The position numbers were made by a program, and so were the translations under genes. Positions 22,467 to 35,270 of a stretch of DNA of 64,000 nucleotides are shown here, one piece after another. Numbering within the stretch: position 1 is the stretch's first letter; every line of letters starts with the position of its first letter. The stretch lies in NCBI GenBank assembly GCA_014621425.1, contig JAANBB010000083.1, forward strand, positions 1 through 64,000, read 5' to 3'. The stretch is from Cylindrodendrum hubeiense (lineage: Eukaryota; Ascomycota; Sordariomycetes; Hypocreales; Nectriaceae). The notes beneath the pieces were generated by a model. That model did no database searches and had not been told where the DNA came from. It saw nothing but the letters and a program-made list of their open reading frames with translations.

Positions 22467-24204
22467 ATGGATCCTGCCGCAGATGCGAGTGCGGCCTCGC
22501 CCGCGGCTCCCCACCAGCCGCCCTACACATACACCGCGAGCCAGGGCTACGAGCAGACCAGCGACATCCCCGCCGAGCTGCGCATCCAACGCGGGGCACC
22601 GGCGCCCAGCGACCAGGCCGAAGATGACTTCGACGACATCTTCGACGACGACGCCGCCTTCGACGACGAGGAGTGGGCCGCCGACTCGGGCGACCTGACC
22701 AAGTCGTACAACCGCCAGCGCCAGCTCCACGGCGACGAGGGCGGCGCCACCCTCCTCCGGGCCTCCAACCAGCAGAAGCCCACGGCCAACACCTTCGCCA
22801 GCGTCGACGACCAAATATCCGCCCTCTCCAAGCATGCCGCCAAGATCCGCCTCGACTCGGTCAAGCAGGACGGCGGCGACAAGGACAAGGACAAGGCCGA
22901 CCGCGCCACCAGCGACCAGGTGCTGGACCAGCGCACGCGCATGATCCTGCTGCAGATGATCAACCGCGGCTTCGTCAGCGAGGTCCACGGCGCCATCAGC
23001 ACCGGAAAGGAGGCCAACGTCTACGGCGCCGTGCTGCACGACAACAGCACCGGCGAGACGACGCACCGCGCCATCAAGGTCTACAAGACGGCCATCCTGA
23101 GCTTCAAGGACCGCGAGCGCTACATCACCGGCGAGTACCGCTTCAAGAGCGGCTTCGACAAGGGCAACAACCGCAAGATGGTCAAGCTGTGGGCCGAGAA
23201 GGAGTTCCGAAACCTGCGAAGAATCCACAACGCCGGCATCCTGTGCCCAGAGCCCATCAGCCTGAAGCTGCACGTCCTGGTCATGGGCTTCCTCGGCGAC
23301 CGCAAGGGATGGGCCTACCCCCGCCTGCGCGATGCCACGCTGTCCGGCGACGACGTCGAGCAGCAATGGCAGAAGCTCTATGTCCAGCTGCTGGGCCTCA
23401 TGCGCCGCATCTACCAAGTCTGCCGCCTCGTCCACGCCGATTTGAGCGAGTACAACATCCTCTACAACGCCGGACAGCTCTACATCATCGATGTGTCTCA
23501 AAGTGTCGAGCCCGACCACCCTAGGTCGCTCGAGTTCCTGCGAATGGATATCAAGAACGTCGGGGACTTTTTCCGAAGGAAGGGTGTCGACACCCTTCCC
23601 GACCGAACAATCTTCAACTTCATCACCGCTCCCGAGGGCGCCGTCGAGGAGCCTGAAATGACCAAGGCCGTCGAGACCCTCTACGAGACGCGCGTAGTAG
23701 GCGCCGACGAGGACCAAGATCAAGTCGAGGTTGACAACGAGGTCTTCCGAAACCAGTATATTCCTCAGACCCTCGAGCAGGTGTACGACATCGAGAAGGA
23801 TGCTCAAAAGGTTGGCAAGGGCGAGGGCAACGACCTCGTCTACAGCAATCTGCTAGCAGACCAGGTGGTCAAGCCCAACGATGCCGAGAAGAAGGAAGAT
23901 GACGAGGAGAGTGGTTCTAACGAAGAGGATGGCTCTGGTGATTCCCCTGACAGCGACGACTCGGACTACGACGAGAGCCGGTTCGAAAAGGGTACCCCCC
24001 GTGGACGCCGCTTCGAGGACAAGGACGAGAAGAAGGTAACTCTCTAACCCCCTAACCCCCACCCCCCGAACATGTGCGGTGCTAACTCGAGCCTAGGCAC
24101 ACAAGGAGGCCGTGAAGGAGGCCAAGCGGGAGAAGCGCAAGGACAAGATGCCCAAGCACCTGAAGAAAAAGATCGTGTCCAGCACGTCGCGCAAGAAGAA
24201 GTAG
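22467..24204 (+). CDS. RIO1: Atypical serine/threonine kinase RIO1
   Basis: RIO-family ATPase/kinase needed for late cytoplasmic maturation of the 40S subunit. Two exons (22467-24035, 24097-24204) give 558 residues. Motifs: the flexible P-loop STGKEANVYGA (178-188), ATP-anchoring Lys204 in AIKVYKT, RIO signature FKDRERYITGEYRF, catalytic HADLSEYN with Asp325, and metal-binding IIDVSQSV with Asp342. An acidic N-terminal region (DDFDDIFDDDAAFDDEEW) and an acidic Ser/Asp C-terminal stretch flank the kinase. The last exon encodes a Lys/Arg-rich tail ending SRKKK. ATG at 22467 has a strong context (GCCATGG). The 61-bp intron contains a CCCCTAA-like run. A long antisense frame here is a shadow. Confidence 0.97.
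24036..24096 (+). other. RIO1 intron containing a CCCTAA-like tract
   Basis: The intron starts GTAACT, ends CCTAG and contains two near-copies of CTAACCCCC. This resembles but is not a telomere repeat, and there are only two units. Confidence 0.6.
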
Positions 24205-24768
24205 ACTAGCCCGCCCGTGGGGCTGACCCAAAAGCAACCCGTCTTGCTCCCGGCAACACGCTTGGGATGGATGAGGAACTGCAATCGGATGATGAGCACT
24301 GATTTGTCGCTCGAGCGTCGGAGCAGAGATGGTTTAGCGCTGCACCCCAGTGCGTAACCTCTCTCGTCCCGGCGCTGGCTGCGATCTGAACGCCTCCGGG
24401 CGTTAGGACGATCAAAGAGAGCGCTGACGATTGCGGGATGTGGGATATGCTACAATTGCGCCATGGATGGAATCATCAAGCGATGAAATCCGGCGCTGGC
24501 TGGGCGGTGTTGCCGATATGGTGACTTTAAAGTCCAGGCACATCACTTATACACGGTCATAGTGAACCACACCCTCAAAATATCAAGACTGAACGTCCTT
24601 TCATGAGTCGTTCCGTAATTGCTCGCTCCTTCGCGCCGTGACATGCCATGCCGAACCAGGTTCCATTCTATGTACAATTATTCCCGCAGTAATAGCAATC
24701 CTCCAATCCCTTAACCCCACGCCCGCTCCGGTCATTTTCAAGGTCCAATTCGACATTAACACAAAATA
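24205..24768. other. Convergent 3' intergenic region
   Basis: 564 bp between the converging ends of RIO1 and the Zn2Cys6 regulator. It should contain both polyadenylation signals. Short frames only. Confidence 0.5.
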
Positions 24769-27501
24769 CTAAAAGTAGAACTGCTGCTGAGGCTGTCCAG
24801 GAGGCGGCTGGGCCAGGAAGTCAAAGTTCAATGAATCCATGCCCGTGTTCCACGGATCGGGTGATTCTGACAGGTCAGCCGCGCCGTCCGCGAAGGCTTG
24901 CGGGTGGGAGCACATACCACCCCAGATGGATTCGTACAGGTCCATTGGCGCCATGTACTGCGTGGGATCGACAGTGATTGCCCCCATGTTGTCTAGTTGG
25001 AGGCTGTTGGTTTGCATCTGCGGATTGTATGGAAGTCTGTTGGTCAAGTTAGAATCAAGTCATGACACGCGTGTCGTCATAGCACTTACCCGGTGAAATC
25101 CTGCAAGTTGGCGCCCCCGTTTTGCATTTCTGCCATAGCTAGAGCAGCATCCTCTCGCGGGTCGGATCCATGCGGTACGCTGCGGTACTGCCCATTGTTC
25201 GGGGTAATAAGCTGACCTCCAGGACCAAAGGGAAGGAGTGGTGTCCTGGTCCCGCTACCACTGACTGATGAATCACCTTCCCTCTTCAAGTTAGAACCGA
25301 CAACAGAACCGTGGTCGTATATGTTCTTCAAAGCGGTTAGGGCCCTCCATAGTGGTCCAGACAACTCTATATCCTTGTCGGTTGTCATGACGTGAGGCTC
25401 AGGAGAGCTGGCATCCTTGGCAGCCGTGGCAGACAGGGCGGCGATCAAATCACCCTGCAGTTGCCGAACTTCCGGATCGGTCTTGCTCTCCGAGAGAATA
25501 CCCAGCAACAAGGCAGATGATAACCCATGGTACGTAAATGCCCAGCTCCTGGTCGGGATGGCCGACAATTGGTGCATCGCCAGGAACATTCGGACCGTTT
25601 CCGTCAGGTTGTTCTTGCATCGGTCCGCCAGTGACTTCTTCTGTTCTGGGTCCCATTCACAATCCCTCCGCAGAGCTGGACGACAGGCGACGGATATGAC
25701 AAAGGATGTATGGAGGCGGATGGCATAATGCTGTAGCCTGTCGAGTGCCGTCTTGCAGCTTTCTTTGAATTGGAGCTGGGGGATTGTTCGAGAGCGGAGC
25801 TCTTCGACTGCGTCACAATTTTCCACGATCTGGTCGTATGAGGTGGTAGAAACCACATCAGGTACTAGTCGGCGGGATATAATGTCCATAAGGTGATACA
25901 TGGTCTCCAAGTACGATAACTTGCCATCGGGGGCTGTCGCGCTGACAGGGATTGGACAGCAGGGGAAGTTGGTCATCGGACATCTGGGAAAATCGGTCAG
26001 CCAATTGAATCAACGGCGATCTTCCACGAGGGGGTCTTACCTATCAAAAGAGAGTGAAGTTAGGGTGTCGTGCCAGACACAACTCCACCAGAGTCTTCGT
26101 CGGATCATCTCCTTCGATTGGGTGTTTGGCGGGGTGCTATCACGACTCTCGCTGGGAGTCGGCCTATGCAAGCCAAGTGATTGGGCGAGGCGACATGTCA
26201 GCCCCATCAAGGCCCACGAGGCCTCGGCTTTCATGTCGTTGAGAAGAACAAAGCTGGTCAAGAGAAGAGCTTGGATTGAGTCGAATGAAGGCCTAAAATT
26301 ATGAGTTTGAGGGAAATCGAATGGTAGCCTATAGCACGTACCTGAGGAGGAAATTTCCAAGGCGGAGGAAGTGAAAGGAAATTTGGATGTATCTTTGAGA
26401 GTCTCGAGTGCGGATGTGGTACGGGGATTCATGGTACTGCGAACCTACAGCCAAGACGGCAAAAAGAATGGCAAGCCATGAAGCAGTGACGGGCTTTGTC
26501 GACCTAACGCCGTTGGTCGCATTGCGAGAGCGATCCTCGAGGTAGACCATGAGTTTTGACTCGAGGTCATCTACATCCATCACAAATCCCCAGAAGGGCT
26601 GCGGTATTTCTTTGTAGGCGCGGAAGAGCCTGAGGCGTGTTAATGAGCACACTAGAGGGGGATACTTTTGGTTGAGACTCACTTCATGACCTCTCGGTCG
26701 GAGGGCAGCTCGTTGGAGATGTCCTGGGTCATTCTCTGGAGGTGGTGGGCTGACATCAAAGGGAATGGAGCCGATGTGTCTAGGCCGAGGATGGACCGCA
26801 TATCCTGGCGGATGTCGACATTGTCGTTTTTGGTCATGGGTGACGACTGTTCGCGGAGCAGGGCTGGAATGCTGTTCTGTCCCAGGTAGCGGTCTCCCGC
26901 GGATTCCTGCTCATCGATGCTGGCTGTGGTGTTTTGTTAGTGGTGTGACCCAGGGGCCGGGAGATGAAGCGTACCGATGGTCCGAGGCCAGCTGTCCTGG
27001 CGTTCTACCTTGCGCACGACCTCCTCACGGGGATCGGAAAAGGAGTGAGTCCTCTTGCGATTTGACTGACTTGCCTCGGAGCCCGTGGACGGGTTCTTGG
27101 CCGTGGAGGAGCGGTTGGGCTTATAGGAGCATAGCCGAGGATGTTCGCGCTTGACACAGTTCTCACAGGGCTGCTTGTTGTCACACTTGACCTTGCGCTG
27201 GCGACATGGCCAGCAAGCGGTACCTGGAGGGAGAGGATGAGTTAGAGGAGGAGGAGGAGGAGGAGGGTGGCGAGGAGGAGGCGGCGGGCGAGGCCTTGGA
27301 GGTGGAAGAGGAGGCGGAGGGCAGCCGTCACTCGGAAGTGAGGTAGCGACCGGCTCCGGGCGCGAGGAGGTCATGGACAGAGGCAAAGAAGAACGGCGTA
27401 CCATAGCGGACCTTGCGGTGAGAATGGATGATGCGGCTTGCCTCCTCGGGCGTCAGCTCATCAATGGCGACCCGGTCCTCAGGACTGGGGTTGTCGTCCA
27501 T
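24769..27501 (-). CDS. Zn(II)2Cys6 transcription factor with fungal-specific domain
   Basis: Nuclear DNA-binding regulator. Seven exons: 27501-27402, 27223-26975, 26923-26683, 26629-26342, 26292-26041, 25983-25090, 25036-24769. They join exactly to 763 residues. The zinc cluster at residues 37-65 has Cys spacing 2-6-5-2-8 (CWPCRQRKVKC...CENC...C) and is split from the short N-terminal exon by a 178-bp CCT-rich intron. A fungal-specific transcription factor domain follows (LFRAYKEIPQPFWGFV through IRRRLWWSCVWHDTL). The tail is Gln/Pro-rich, ending PGQPQQQFYF, a possible activation region. Targets are unknown. It is divergent from the RdRP gene, 1.04 kb away. Confidence 0.92.
27224..27401 (-). 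other. Unusually long, CCT/CCG-rich intron 1 of the Zn2Cys6 gene
   Basis: Sense strand begins GTACGCC and ends CCCTCCAG. At 178 bp it is about three times the local intron length. It contains a microsatellite-like GGAGGA tract on the plus strand (27242-27315). An ATG at 27404 opens a frame that reads through the whole intron as poly-proline and joins the zinc-cluster exon in phase. Confidence 0.6.
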
Positions 27502-28542
27502 GATTCAGGCAGGGCAAGGCGGGTGAGTGGCTCCAGATGGTAGCCACACAGCGAAGGCGACGCGACAGTCCAGACGGAGCGGGAGCGGATGCTTTGGCTG
27601 CAAGTGCAAGACGAGGGATCACAATGCCGAACTCCGAGAAGCTCCATGCGGCGGCGAGGGGAAAAGACGGGCGGAGGGCGGTGATGGCGGGGCCGCTCGG
27701 CTTTCACCAGGAGTCTCTGTGTGTTTCGGTTGGACGACGCCTTGGCGGCTGGGATATTTCGGTGGGGAACTGGGCACCGGCGCCCGGATTAACCACGTGC
27801 CGATAATTTCCCAAAGCAGGGAGCGGCCCTGGATTGGCGAATTGGGCAGGTGCTTGCGTGTGAGTGCGTGTGAGATGCCAAAAGCTGGCTGGTGCTCGAC
27901 GGAGTGCGGTTACCATTGGGGCAGCTCCCCGCCAGTTGCACACTTGTAGTTGGCGATGATGTTAAGGTTGTATGCCTGCATGGCCGGCGCCAGCTATAGC
28001 GCACTGCTCGTCCAAGTGCGACCAGCCGGCGAGCTGCGGAGGTGCATTGGACTCCGATATGTCGCTGGTTGAAACGGGGAGCCGCCCAAACCGCCCCAAT
28101 GCATGCGCGCCTCACGTGAATCATGTTGCTGGAGTTGCCTGAGTTGCCCAAATCGAGCTGAGACGCATTCACTGCCAAATGACGGACCACACCGGCACAC
28201 CGCAGTACAACACAACGCAGGGCAGCACAACGCACTGCTTCTGTCTGGCTCTCCATCTCCACCCTAGTTTCCGCACTTGTTTATTCCTCAACCCTCTCAT
28301 CCCGGCATTTGTTTTGGACGTGCCACTAATCCCCGGCCCTTGGTTGGCTTCTTACTTGCTTGTTCGCGGGAGAGGAGCCGGTCCCCCAGGTTCCCCGCTG
28401 CCCTCACCCGCACTCACCCACCCTGACCCTCACCCTCATTTTGGAATTGCCCCAGCCCACCATCACCACACCTTGCCTCGCTAGTACACGTCTCGCTAGT
28501 ACGTCTCGCCGCCACTGGTACGAGTCGTCGGCCTGTCTCGCC
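27502..28542. other. Divergent promoter region, Zn2Cys6 factor / RdRP
   Basis: 1.04 kb. There is a near-tandem direct repeat of CTCGCTAGTAC just upstream of the RdRP start (28478-28510). Several open frames on both strands lack motifs. The frame 28360-28542 is in phase with RdRP but the ATG at 28543 (GCCATGG) is the better start. Confidence 0.5.
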
Positions 28543-31500
28543 ATGGCGGCAACTCTCCCCGTATCCACGAGACAGGAGGAGCTTCACCGCACAATTCGCT
28601 CGTTGAGTCTCGATTTCGAGCTGCATCTCCAGGTTCCAAACCCCACCATCTCACCCAGCAAGCGCCGCCAACAGCATCGCACCAGCGAACAGGAACGGGT
28701 CGATGCCATCTACAATCGAGCCCATTACCTCCACTTCAAAGATCCCCGCCAACTGTCGACCAGCATTGGCCGTTTCCGTGAACAGGCCGACCGACTCCTC
28801 AGGGACTGGACCTCCAAACGTAATGCCAATCCCGACGCCGCTCCGACCAGCACACCCCTCGACCCACTTCGCGCCCGCCCAAGCCTCGAGGAACGGGCCG
28901 TACTCCAGAGGCTTCTTCTCGAGCTACTCCAGAATGCGAATTCATCCCCGACACGGGCTAAGCGGCCGTCCCCCGAGTTTCCGGGCCGTGATCCGAAGCG
29001 CCCCAAGCCCCAGCCAATCCAGGTTGCCGACAGCCTTGACGACATCCCGGTCCGAAGTAGAACTTCAATTGGCACCTCAACAACACTGTCAACCCCATCA
29101 CGAGCATCCTCTTTTATGAACCGGTCGGCCTCCTCTTCCAAACTCTCCTTCGCCTCCAGCGTATTCTCCACCGTCGACGGCGGAGTTTTTAGCAGCCAAA
29201 CCACCATCGAGTCTGCCCGCTCTCGCAACGTTATCCAGGGCTCATCATTCACGTCCAAGCAAACAATTGACGACTCCTTCGGTCACTATGACACCCGCCC
29301 CCCAGATCCCGAGACGCCTCAGCCTGCCCGGCACCTCCCCCGCGATGGCAAAGTGCCATTCACCAACAGCAGTCCCATCTCAACATATTCCAGCGTGCCA
29401 GACATAGCAGAGATGCGCACCCCGATTGTTGATTCTAGATTCGTGAAGAAGAAAACATCCTCGCCCACTCTGGCAGATCGATTGTCCCACATATGGCGTA
29501 AGTTTCTCCCTTCCATCCTCAACCCAGTTCTAAGTCCAAACAGCAAGGTTCCCCGTCCCTGGATTAAATCAGGCCCCATTCATCATCCTCTGGGAGCTAA
29601 CGCGAGCTGCAATCCATTGCAACGTTGACTTGGCTCAATGGGATCTGGAGTACAAGCCCAACGACGCTTGGCATAACCAAACCAAGTTCAGAGGCAAGGT
29701 TGTTTCCCATCCCTTGTTCGTGGGAAAGGGCCTTCCCCCTCCGTGCGATGCGAACTCTTGGGCAGCAGGCCTGGGCAACTTTAACGCAAACGGCAAAACC
29801 CTTACGTTGTCCGTTGACTTAGCTTACAGTGCAGAGGAATCAGGCCCTTTGTTCCGTCCCAAACTTCACCCACCCAAGCTAGAGCTTGGCCATCGGTTGA
29901 GTCGTCGTTTTGGAGCTGATCGTTTCATGGAAGTGACCCTTCCATCGCCGTATGGAAAGGACACTCCATCGATTATCAAAAAAGACATTGAAGGCCCGGA
30001 AAAGATAATTCAATGGCTAACTGACAAGCTTCACTACTTTGTGGGACGCTCCTGGGCTCCGTTCTATACCCGCGATGTGAAGAAGACTATCAAGGACCCT
30101 CAACCTCCTCACAAGACTCGCAACATCTACCAAGAGCGTGTCCAATTCTTCGCTGTCGACGGTATCAGTTTTCGGTTGCCTCAATCCCAGTTCCCACCAC
30201 CACAAGAAGCATCATGTTTGTCGGCGCGGACGAAGATGAAGCGTTCTGACCTCTTGGGCTGGGCTTTGAACATCGAGAACAACACCAACCAGCCCGTGCC
30301 CAAACTGTTTTCCCGCCTTGCACTCAGTAAGCCACCTACCCACGTCCCTGATTGATAACTCTACTAACATATTCGGCAAGGCCTCAGTAGGACATTCCCT
30401 ACTATTGTCCTGGAGCGTCATCAAATTCAGAACCGGGATGTTGACCTGGGCAGCAAAGATGTGATGAATGATGGCATCGGGAGGATGTCTCGCAGTGTTG
30501 CTCGCAAAGTGGCGACTCATCTTGGTATTTCCGAAACCCCATGTTGCTATCAAGCTCGCATTGGGAGCGCCAAGGGTATTTGGATTGTGGATGTGGAAGA
30601 CGACGGGCTTGACGACAACGACTGGATTGAGACATATCCATCGCAGCGAAAATGGAAGTGCGACTTTGAAGACATTCATCATCGAACATTCGAAGTCCGC
30701 AACTGGGCAAGGGAACTCAGGTCGGCGGCTCTCAACGCCCAGTTCATTCCGGTACTTGAGGCACAGTCTCAAATCCCTGGCATGATGCGAAAGGCTATTG
30801 CGAAACACCTAGAAGACGGCTTGCGAATGGAACTTGATGGCCAAATTGCTGCCATGAATCATCCCATGGATCTTCGTGCATGGATCAGACGGTCTGCCTT
30901 TTCATCAATTAGTGGCCTGTCCCAGGGGCACGTCCCATTCACTGCCGGGCTACCTGACCGAGAAGAGGACATCATCCCATTTCTCCTCGATGCTGGATTT
31001 GACACAAAGGTCAATCAATTTCTCAAAGAATTGACGTGGGATATGCGAAAGAGGCAGACTGATCAACTCAAGGAAAAGATGAACATCAAGATCCCCCGGT
31101 CAACCTATGCCTACATGGTTGTCGACTTTACGGGAACTTTGGAAGAGGGCGAGGTTCAGCTTGCCTTTTCATCCAAGTTTGAAGCTGATGGAGAATCTGA
31201 CACACTCCTGGATGGCATCGAGGTTCTCGTTGCTAGAGCACCCGCCCATTTTGTGAGCGACATTCAGAAGGTCAAGGCCGTTTTCAAGCCGAACTTGAAG
31301 CAGTTGAAGGACGTCATTGTGTTTTCGTCCAAGGGAGACTCCCCTCTCGCTGATTTGTTGTCCGGAGGTGATTACGATGGTGATCAAGCATGGGTTTGCT
31401 GGGACCCTGAGATCGTCCGCAACTTTACCAATTCACCAGTGCCGGATCAACCCAAATTGGTCGATCTAGGATACATCCAGACGTTCAACCCGACATTTCA

Positions 31501-32506
31501 GTCAATCTTAGACACGAGTGTGGACATGGAAAGTGCGTGCGCAACCTTTTTGCACTCAGCCATCTCCTTCAGCATGCAACCGTCTCTGTTGGGAATATGT
31601 ACCTCGTTCAAAGAGAGACTTTGCTATTATGAAAATAGCGTTAGTAGCCAACGCGCCGTCGCCCTAAGCACTTTGGTAGGACTCCTTGTCGACCAGAGTA
31701 AGCAGGGCTTGCTTTTTAGCAACGACGATTACAATCGGTTGAAGAATGACATGAACATGAAAGGCAGAGAACCCGAGTATCTCAACGAAAGGAGCTCGAA
31801 CTATGTCAACAGAGACCGTTCAATCCACATACTGGATTATCTCAAGTTTGACATTGCAAATGTGGTCATTGAAAAATCGCTTGAGAGCTTTTACAAGACT
31901 ATCAACACACTCAGTGTAACAAAATGGGACGATGACTTAGTACGTCTATTCAAAGAATTCGAGGCTTACAAAAAGGGATCGCGAACCTACAATACACTCA
32001 TGGCACACCTAGTTTCGCAGATCAAGGCTGTAGAATCGAAGTGGAAGGTGACCATGACTAACAGACCAGATGCAAGCAGCAATTTCAATGCCAAGGTCAA
32101 GGAAGTCTTTGAAGAATGGGTCTCAATTCAACCTCCGAAGGAGCTATTGTCATCCCGGTCGGTCGTGGGACTACTCGATGTCTGGAACGGCGATCCTGCC
32201 TTGAGCAAATGGGCACTACTCAAAGCATCAACCACCTTCAAAATGTGCCACGGGACTGGATACAAGATGGTTTGGCGGCTTGCAGGCCAGCAACTTGCTC
32301 ACATCAAGGCAATGGCTTCTCGTAAGGGCGCAGATGTGAGCTCGGTGGCGGTTACCGCGGAAATGTGGAATGTTCTGAGACCGGACACAAAACGAATCAC
32401 TGCGCTTGCTGCTCGACGCGAGAGTGGCCAAGACAATGAGAGTCTCGCTGCCATTGAGGAAATATCAGAGTTTGATGATAACGGCACTCAACTCGACGAT
32501 TCCTAG
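28543..32506 (+). CDS. RNA-dependent RNA polymerase (QDE-1/RDR family)
   Basis: Cell-encoded RdRP that makes double-stranded RNA for RNA silencing. Three exons: 28543-29497, 29544-30326 and 30381-32506, giving 1287 residues. The catalytic double-psi beta-barrel motif is LLSGGDYDGDQAWVCWD (Asp triad ~909-913). The first ~310 residues are Ser/Pro-rich and probably disordered, with basic clusters (SPSKRRQQHR). From the second exon onward comes the RdRP core (VPGLNQAPFIILWELTRAA, GRMSRSVARKVA). Introns of 46 and 54 bp restore frame exactly. Which of the fungal paralogue groups (quelling, meiotic silencing or other) it belongs to cannot be settled by eye. It is divergent from the Zn2Cys6 gene. Confidence 0.95.
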
Positions 32507-33127
32507 ATGCCAAGGTGTTTGTGAAGGGTTAGAAACGGTGTGATGTTTTCACAGTTGGAGACTGCCATGACTGGTAGGAGAAACCTACCTGTCATGAAGC
32601 AACGGGAGATGCGCGTTCAGGCTCGACAGATTGCCAAGACTTTGTTTTGACATGACGATTATTTACCTGTTTCGGTTGCTTTCTTCCGACTCGGTCGATG
32701 ATCAAGCCATGACCAACACTTTACTGTGTTGGTCGCTGTTGGGTATTGAGTTTTGTATGTATAGATGCGGTTTGTTTGAGGATACCCCGGCGCGTTAGAC
32801 ATTGAGAGGTTGGCTAGAGGTTATTAAACCAAGCGCCAAGGTCGAGATAAACATCTGGTAATTTACACTTGTCCGTGATGACAGGGTTTCTGGTTTGTAT
32901 CAAGTGACTGCAAAAGGAAGTAACCGCACTGTGTTGCGGTATTATATGTGTCTAACAGAACGAACTTTTGTACTAAACAGCGCTCTTTCTTTGTACCTTC
33001 ACCTAGATCATAATGTCGTTGCTGAAAGTCGCACAATCGAAACGCTCCCGGCCCTGCACCTTGCTTTCATTCAAGAAACCGTCAAAAACCGACTGAATAT
33101 GAAACACCATTGGGCTCATTCGTTAGG
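32507..33127. other. Convergent 3' intergenic region
   Basis: 621 bp between the ends of the RdRP gene and the LaeA-like gene. An ~8-bp inverted repeat around CCAACAC/GTGTTGG at 32713-32732 could be a hairpin near a transcript end. No gene. Confidence 0.45.
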
Positions 33128-34250
33128 CTATTCGGGTAGCAGCGGCTTCCGGCCATACACGATAGTACTACGCAAGTCAGTAAGGAGATCTGCATTGGGG
33201 AGACGCCACTCACGTTTGACACCAGCCAAAATTGGACTTCTTTTTCATCTCCCGGCGGAACTCGGCAATCAACACCAGCACCTCTTCCTTCTGCCAGTCC
33301 AGAATCTGGGTGAGGAGGAAGATGCCGAAGCCCTCGATGCTCTCGTCCAGCGCCAGCAGGAACAGCAGGCCGGCCTGCTGCAACTTGGGGTCCCTGGGCC
33401 ACCCGTGCATGGGCGCCTTGACCTTCTTCTCGACAATGTCGACGAAGCCCGCCGCCTCCATGTTGTCCCGCATCGTGTGGCCCTGGCTCACGGTGAACGA
33501 CCTGCCCATCTTCTCGCCACCCTCGTAGAAGAGGTCCGCCCAGCGATTGAAGACGTGGTTTGGAGGGATATCTACGTGGTCCGACTCGATTCGCACGCCC
33601 ATCTCAAGATCCTGCACCCAACCGCCTGGTTTGAGGTGGCGGTAAGCCTTCTTGTATAGGTCCTGCCAGTCGGGGATGCTGCCGTACAGCGCGCGGATGT
33701 GCACAAAGTCGAAGTGGTCTGCGGGCCATGTCCATTCGAGGAGACAGTCGTCGATGACGAACTCGACGTTGGGGGGTACCCAGGCCGGTTGGATGGGGCT
33801 GAGGTCGGTGCCGACGACTTCGGTCTGCGGGAACTGGTCGCCAAAGTCCATGGCCCAGATGCCCGTGCCGGTTCCGATATCCAAGACACGGGCTGGGTTG
33901 TCTCCGATGGGAGCGAGGAAGAGCCTATCGTTGAGCGTCATGAGCAGCGCATTGTGGATGATGTCGAGGCCCTCGTTCTGCTGCTCGTCGTTGGGCGCCC
34001 AGTACTCGGTCGTCTTGATGTTTTCGTACGTGCGGCCATGGATCTTGCGGTAGTCGAGGATGCTCTCCGAGATGGACGTGGTGGACGAGCTGAAGCTGGC
34101 GCCGCCGACGGCGGAGTCGGCATCCGTGTTGTCTCCGTCGCCGTCGCCAATCTCGGGGTCGGCCTCGATGCGCGGCGAAGAGCCGGGATTGTCCGACGGG
34201 GACTTTGGCGGTGTCTTGGGAGACTTTCCGGGCGAGCTGCCGTCAGCCAT
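33128..34250 (-). CDS. LaeA-like SAM-dependent methyltransferase
   Basis: Class I methyltransferase of the LaeA/LAE1-like group, relatives of the global regulator of secondary metabolism. Two exons (34250-33214, 33167-33128) over a 46-bp intron give 358 residues. Motif I VLDIGTGTGIWAMDFG is at 122-137, followed by VVGTDLSPIQPAWVPPN (146-161), FDFVHIRALYGSI and HLKPGGWVQDLE. The small second exon supplies the usual terminal IVYGRKP. The first ~60 residues are Ser/Pro/Asp-rich. I chose the ATG at 34250 (MADGSSPGKSP) over an in-frame start at 34406 because the extra 52 residues are non-domain sequence. True LaeA and its many paralogues share these motifs, so its role as a global regulator is not established. 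Confidence 0.92.
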
Positions 34251-35270
34251 GATGAAGGATTCGGTTGGGTCTGACACTGGCGGGATTCGGCAGCAGGGAA
34301 CCGGTACGGGCAGCAAAGGTGCGTCTGAGTGCTGGCGGGTGTTGGCGAGGGACGGGGATTTTATCACATCAGTCAATCCCAGCATGTTTAACACAGCCGC
34401 ACCCACAATGGACGATCATGTCCATGTTGGCCCCCATGTTTCAACGACCTCTCGGTTCCGTGTCTCACTGCAGCTATGAATCAGCCCCTGTCGGGAGGCA
34501 TACGAACTGGCCACTTACTGCCCGTCCACTCGCGGGTGCAGCGGGTCGTGACAGGCCGCGGTGCAGGTTACACTCGGGGGAATGGATGGACGGAGGAGAG
34601 AGGGGAGAGGGGAGAGAAGCGGCAATGGCTATGGATGACTCTGGCCCGAGCTCTTGGTCTCGGCGTCAGTTTAGAGGCTCAGATGGCATCTGAAGGCTAT
34701 GGCCGAACGGGAACAGAAGCTTGACAGCTCGCGATTGCGGGGGAGTGCTTGTGCGGGCCGTTCCGCACTTAGCAGTTTGCGGAGCGTGGACCTGTACCTA
34801 GCGCTCTCACGAGATACGTTAGCGGGGAGTGGGCTGCTGCATCAAGTGCCGCGAACCTGATCTGTCCACCCAATCAATATGACCACGCGTCAAAAACTAA
34901 CCCCTGAGCCACATAATATATCAAATATTACTGCTACTGTTATGTGACTCTGGCAGTACTGACTTATAGTACGTTGGATCTAACTGATGCAAGTTCAAAT
35001 CTGCTAGTTCGGGCAAGGCACTCAATTGTCAGGGACATCATTGTAAATTATGAGTTCGACGTTGCCGGCCGGGGACCTGAGCGCTGCCACAGCCGTTCCA
35101 GGCCAAGGTGAACTAAGTGAACGCTGGAATGGATTGAAGTATATATCTACATCACACTCCCCTGTGGTAGATTGCTTATTTACCTCTTCCAGATGCTCAC
35201 TATCACAGAGGGTTATATTAGGCCGTGTCGATATCTCGACAAGGGCTCTAGGCGTAACTTTTGTCGTCCT
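34251..35270. other. Intergenic, no gene seen
   Basis: 1.0 kb upstream of the LaeA-like gene. 34880-35040 is AT-rich and includes a string resembling a tRNA B box that lacks the rest of a tRNA. No gene supported. Confidence 0.45.

Noticed and set aside
22254..23807. 517-codon minus-strand frame rich in Val, Leu and Gly
   Set aside because: It is the antisense shadow of RIO1, whose kinase motifs are complete on the other strand.
24048..24070. CCCCTAA-like tract as a telomere or interstitial telomere repeat
   Set aside because: Only two imperfect units inside an intron of a conserved gene.
34988..35020. tRNA B-box-like string GTTCAAATC
   Set aside because: The flanks do not form a T-stem, and no acceptor, D or anticodon arm is found.
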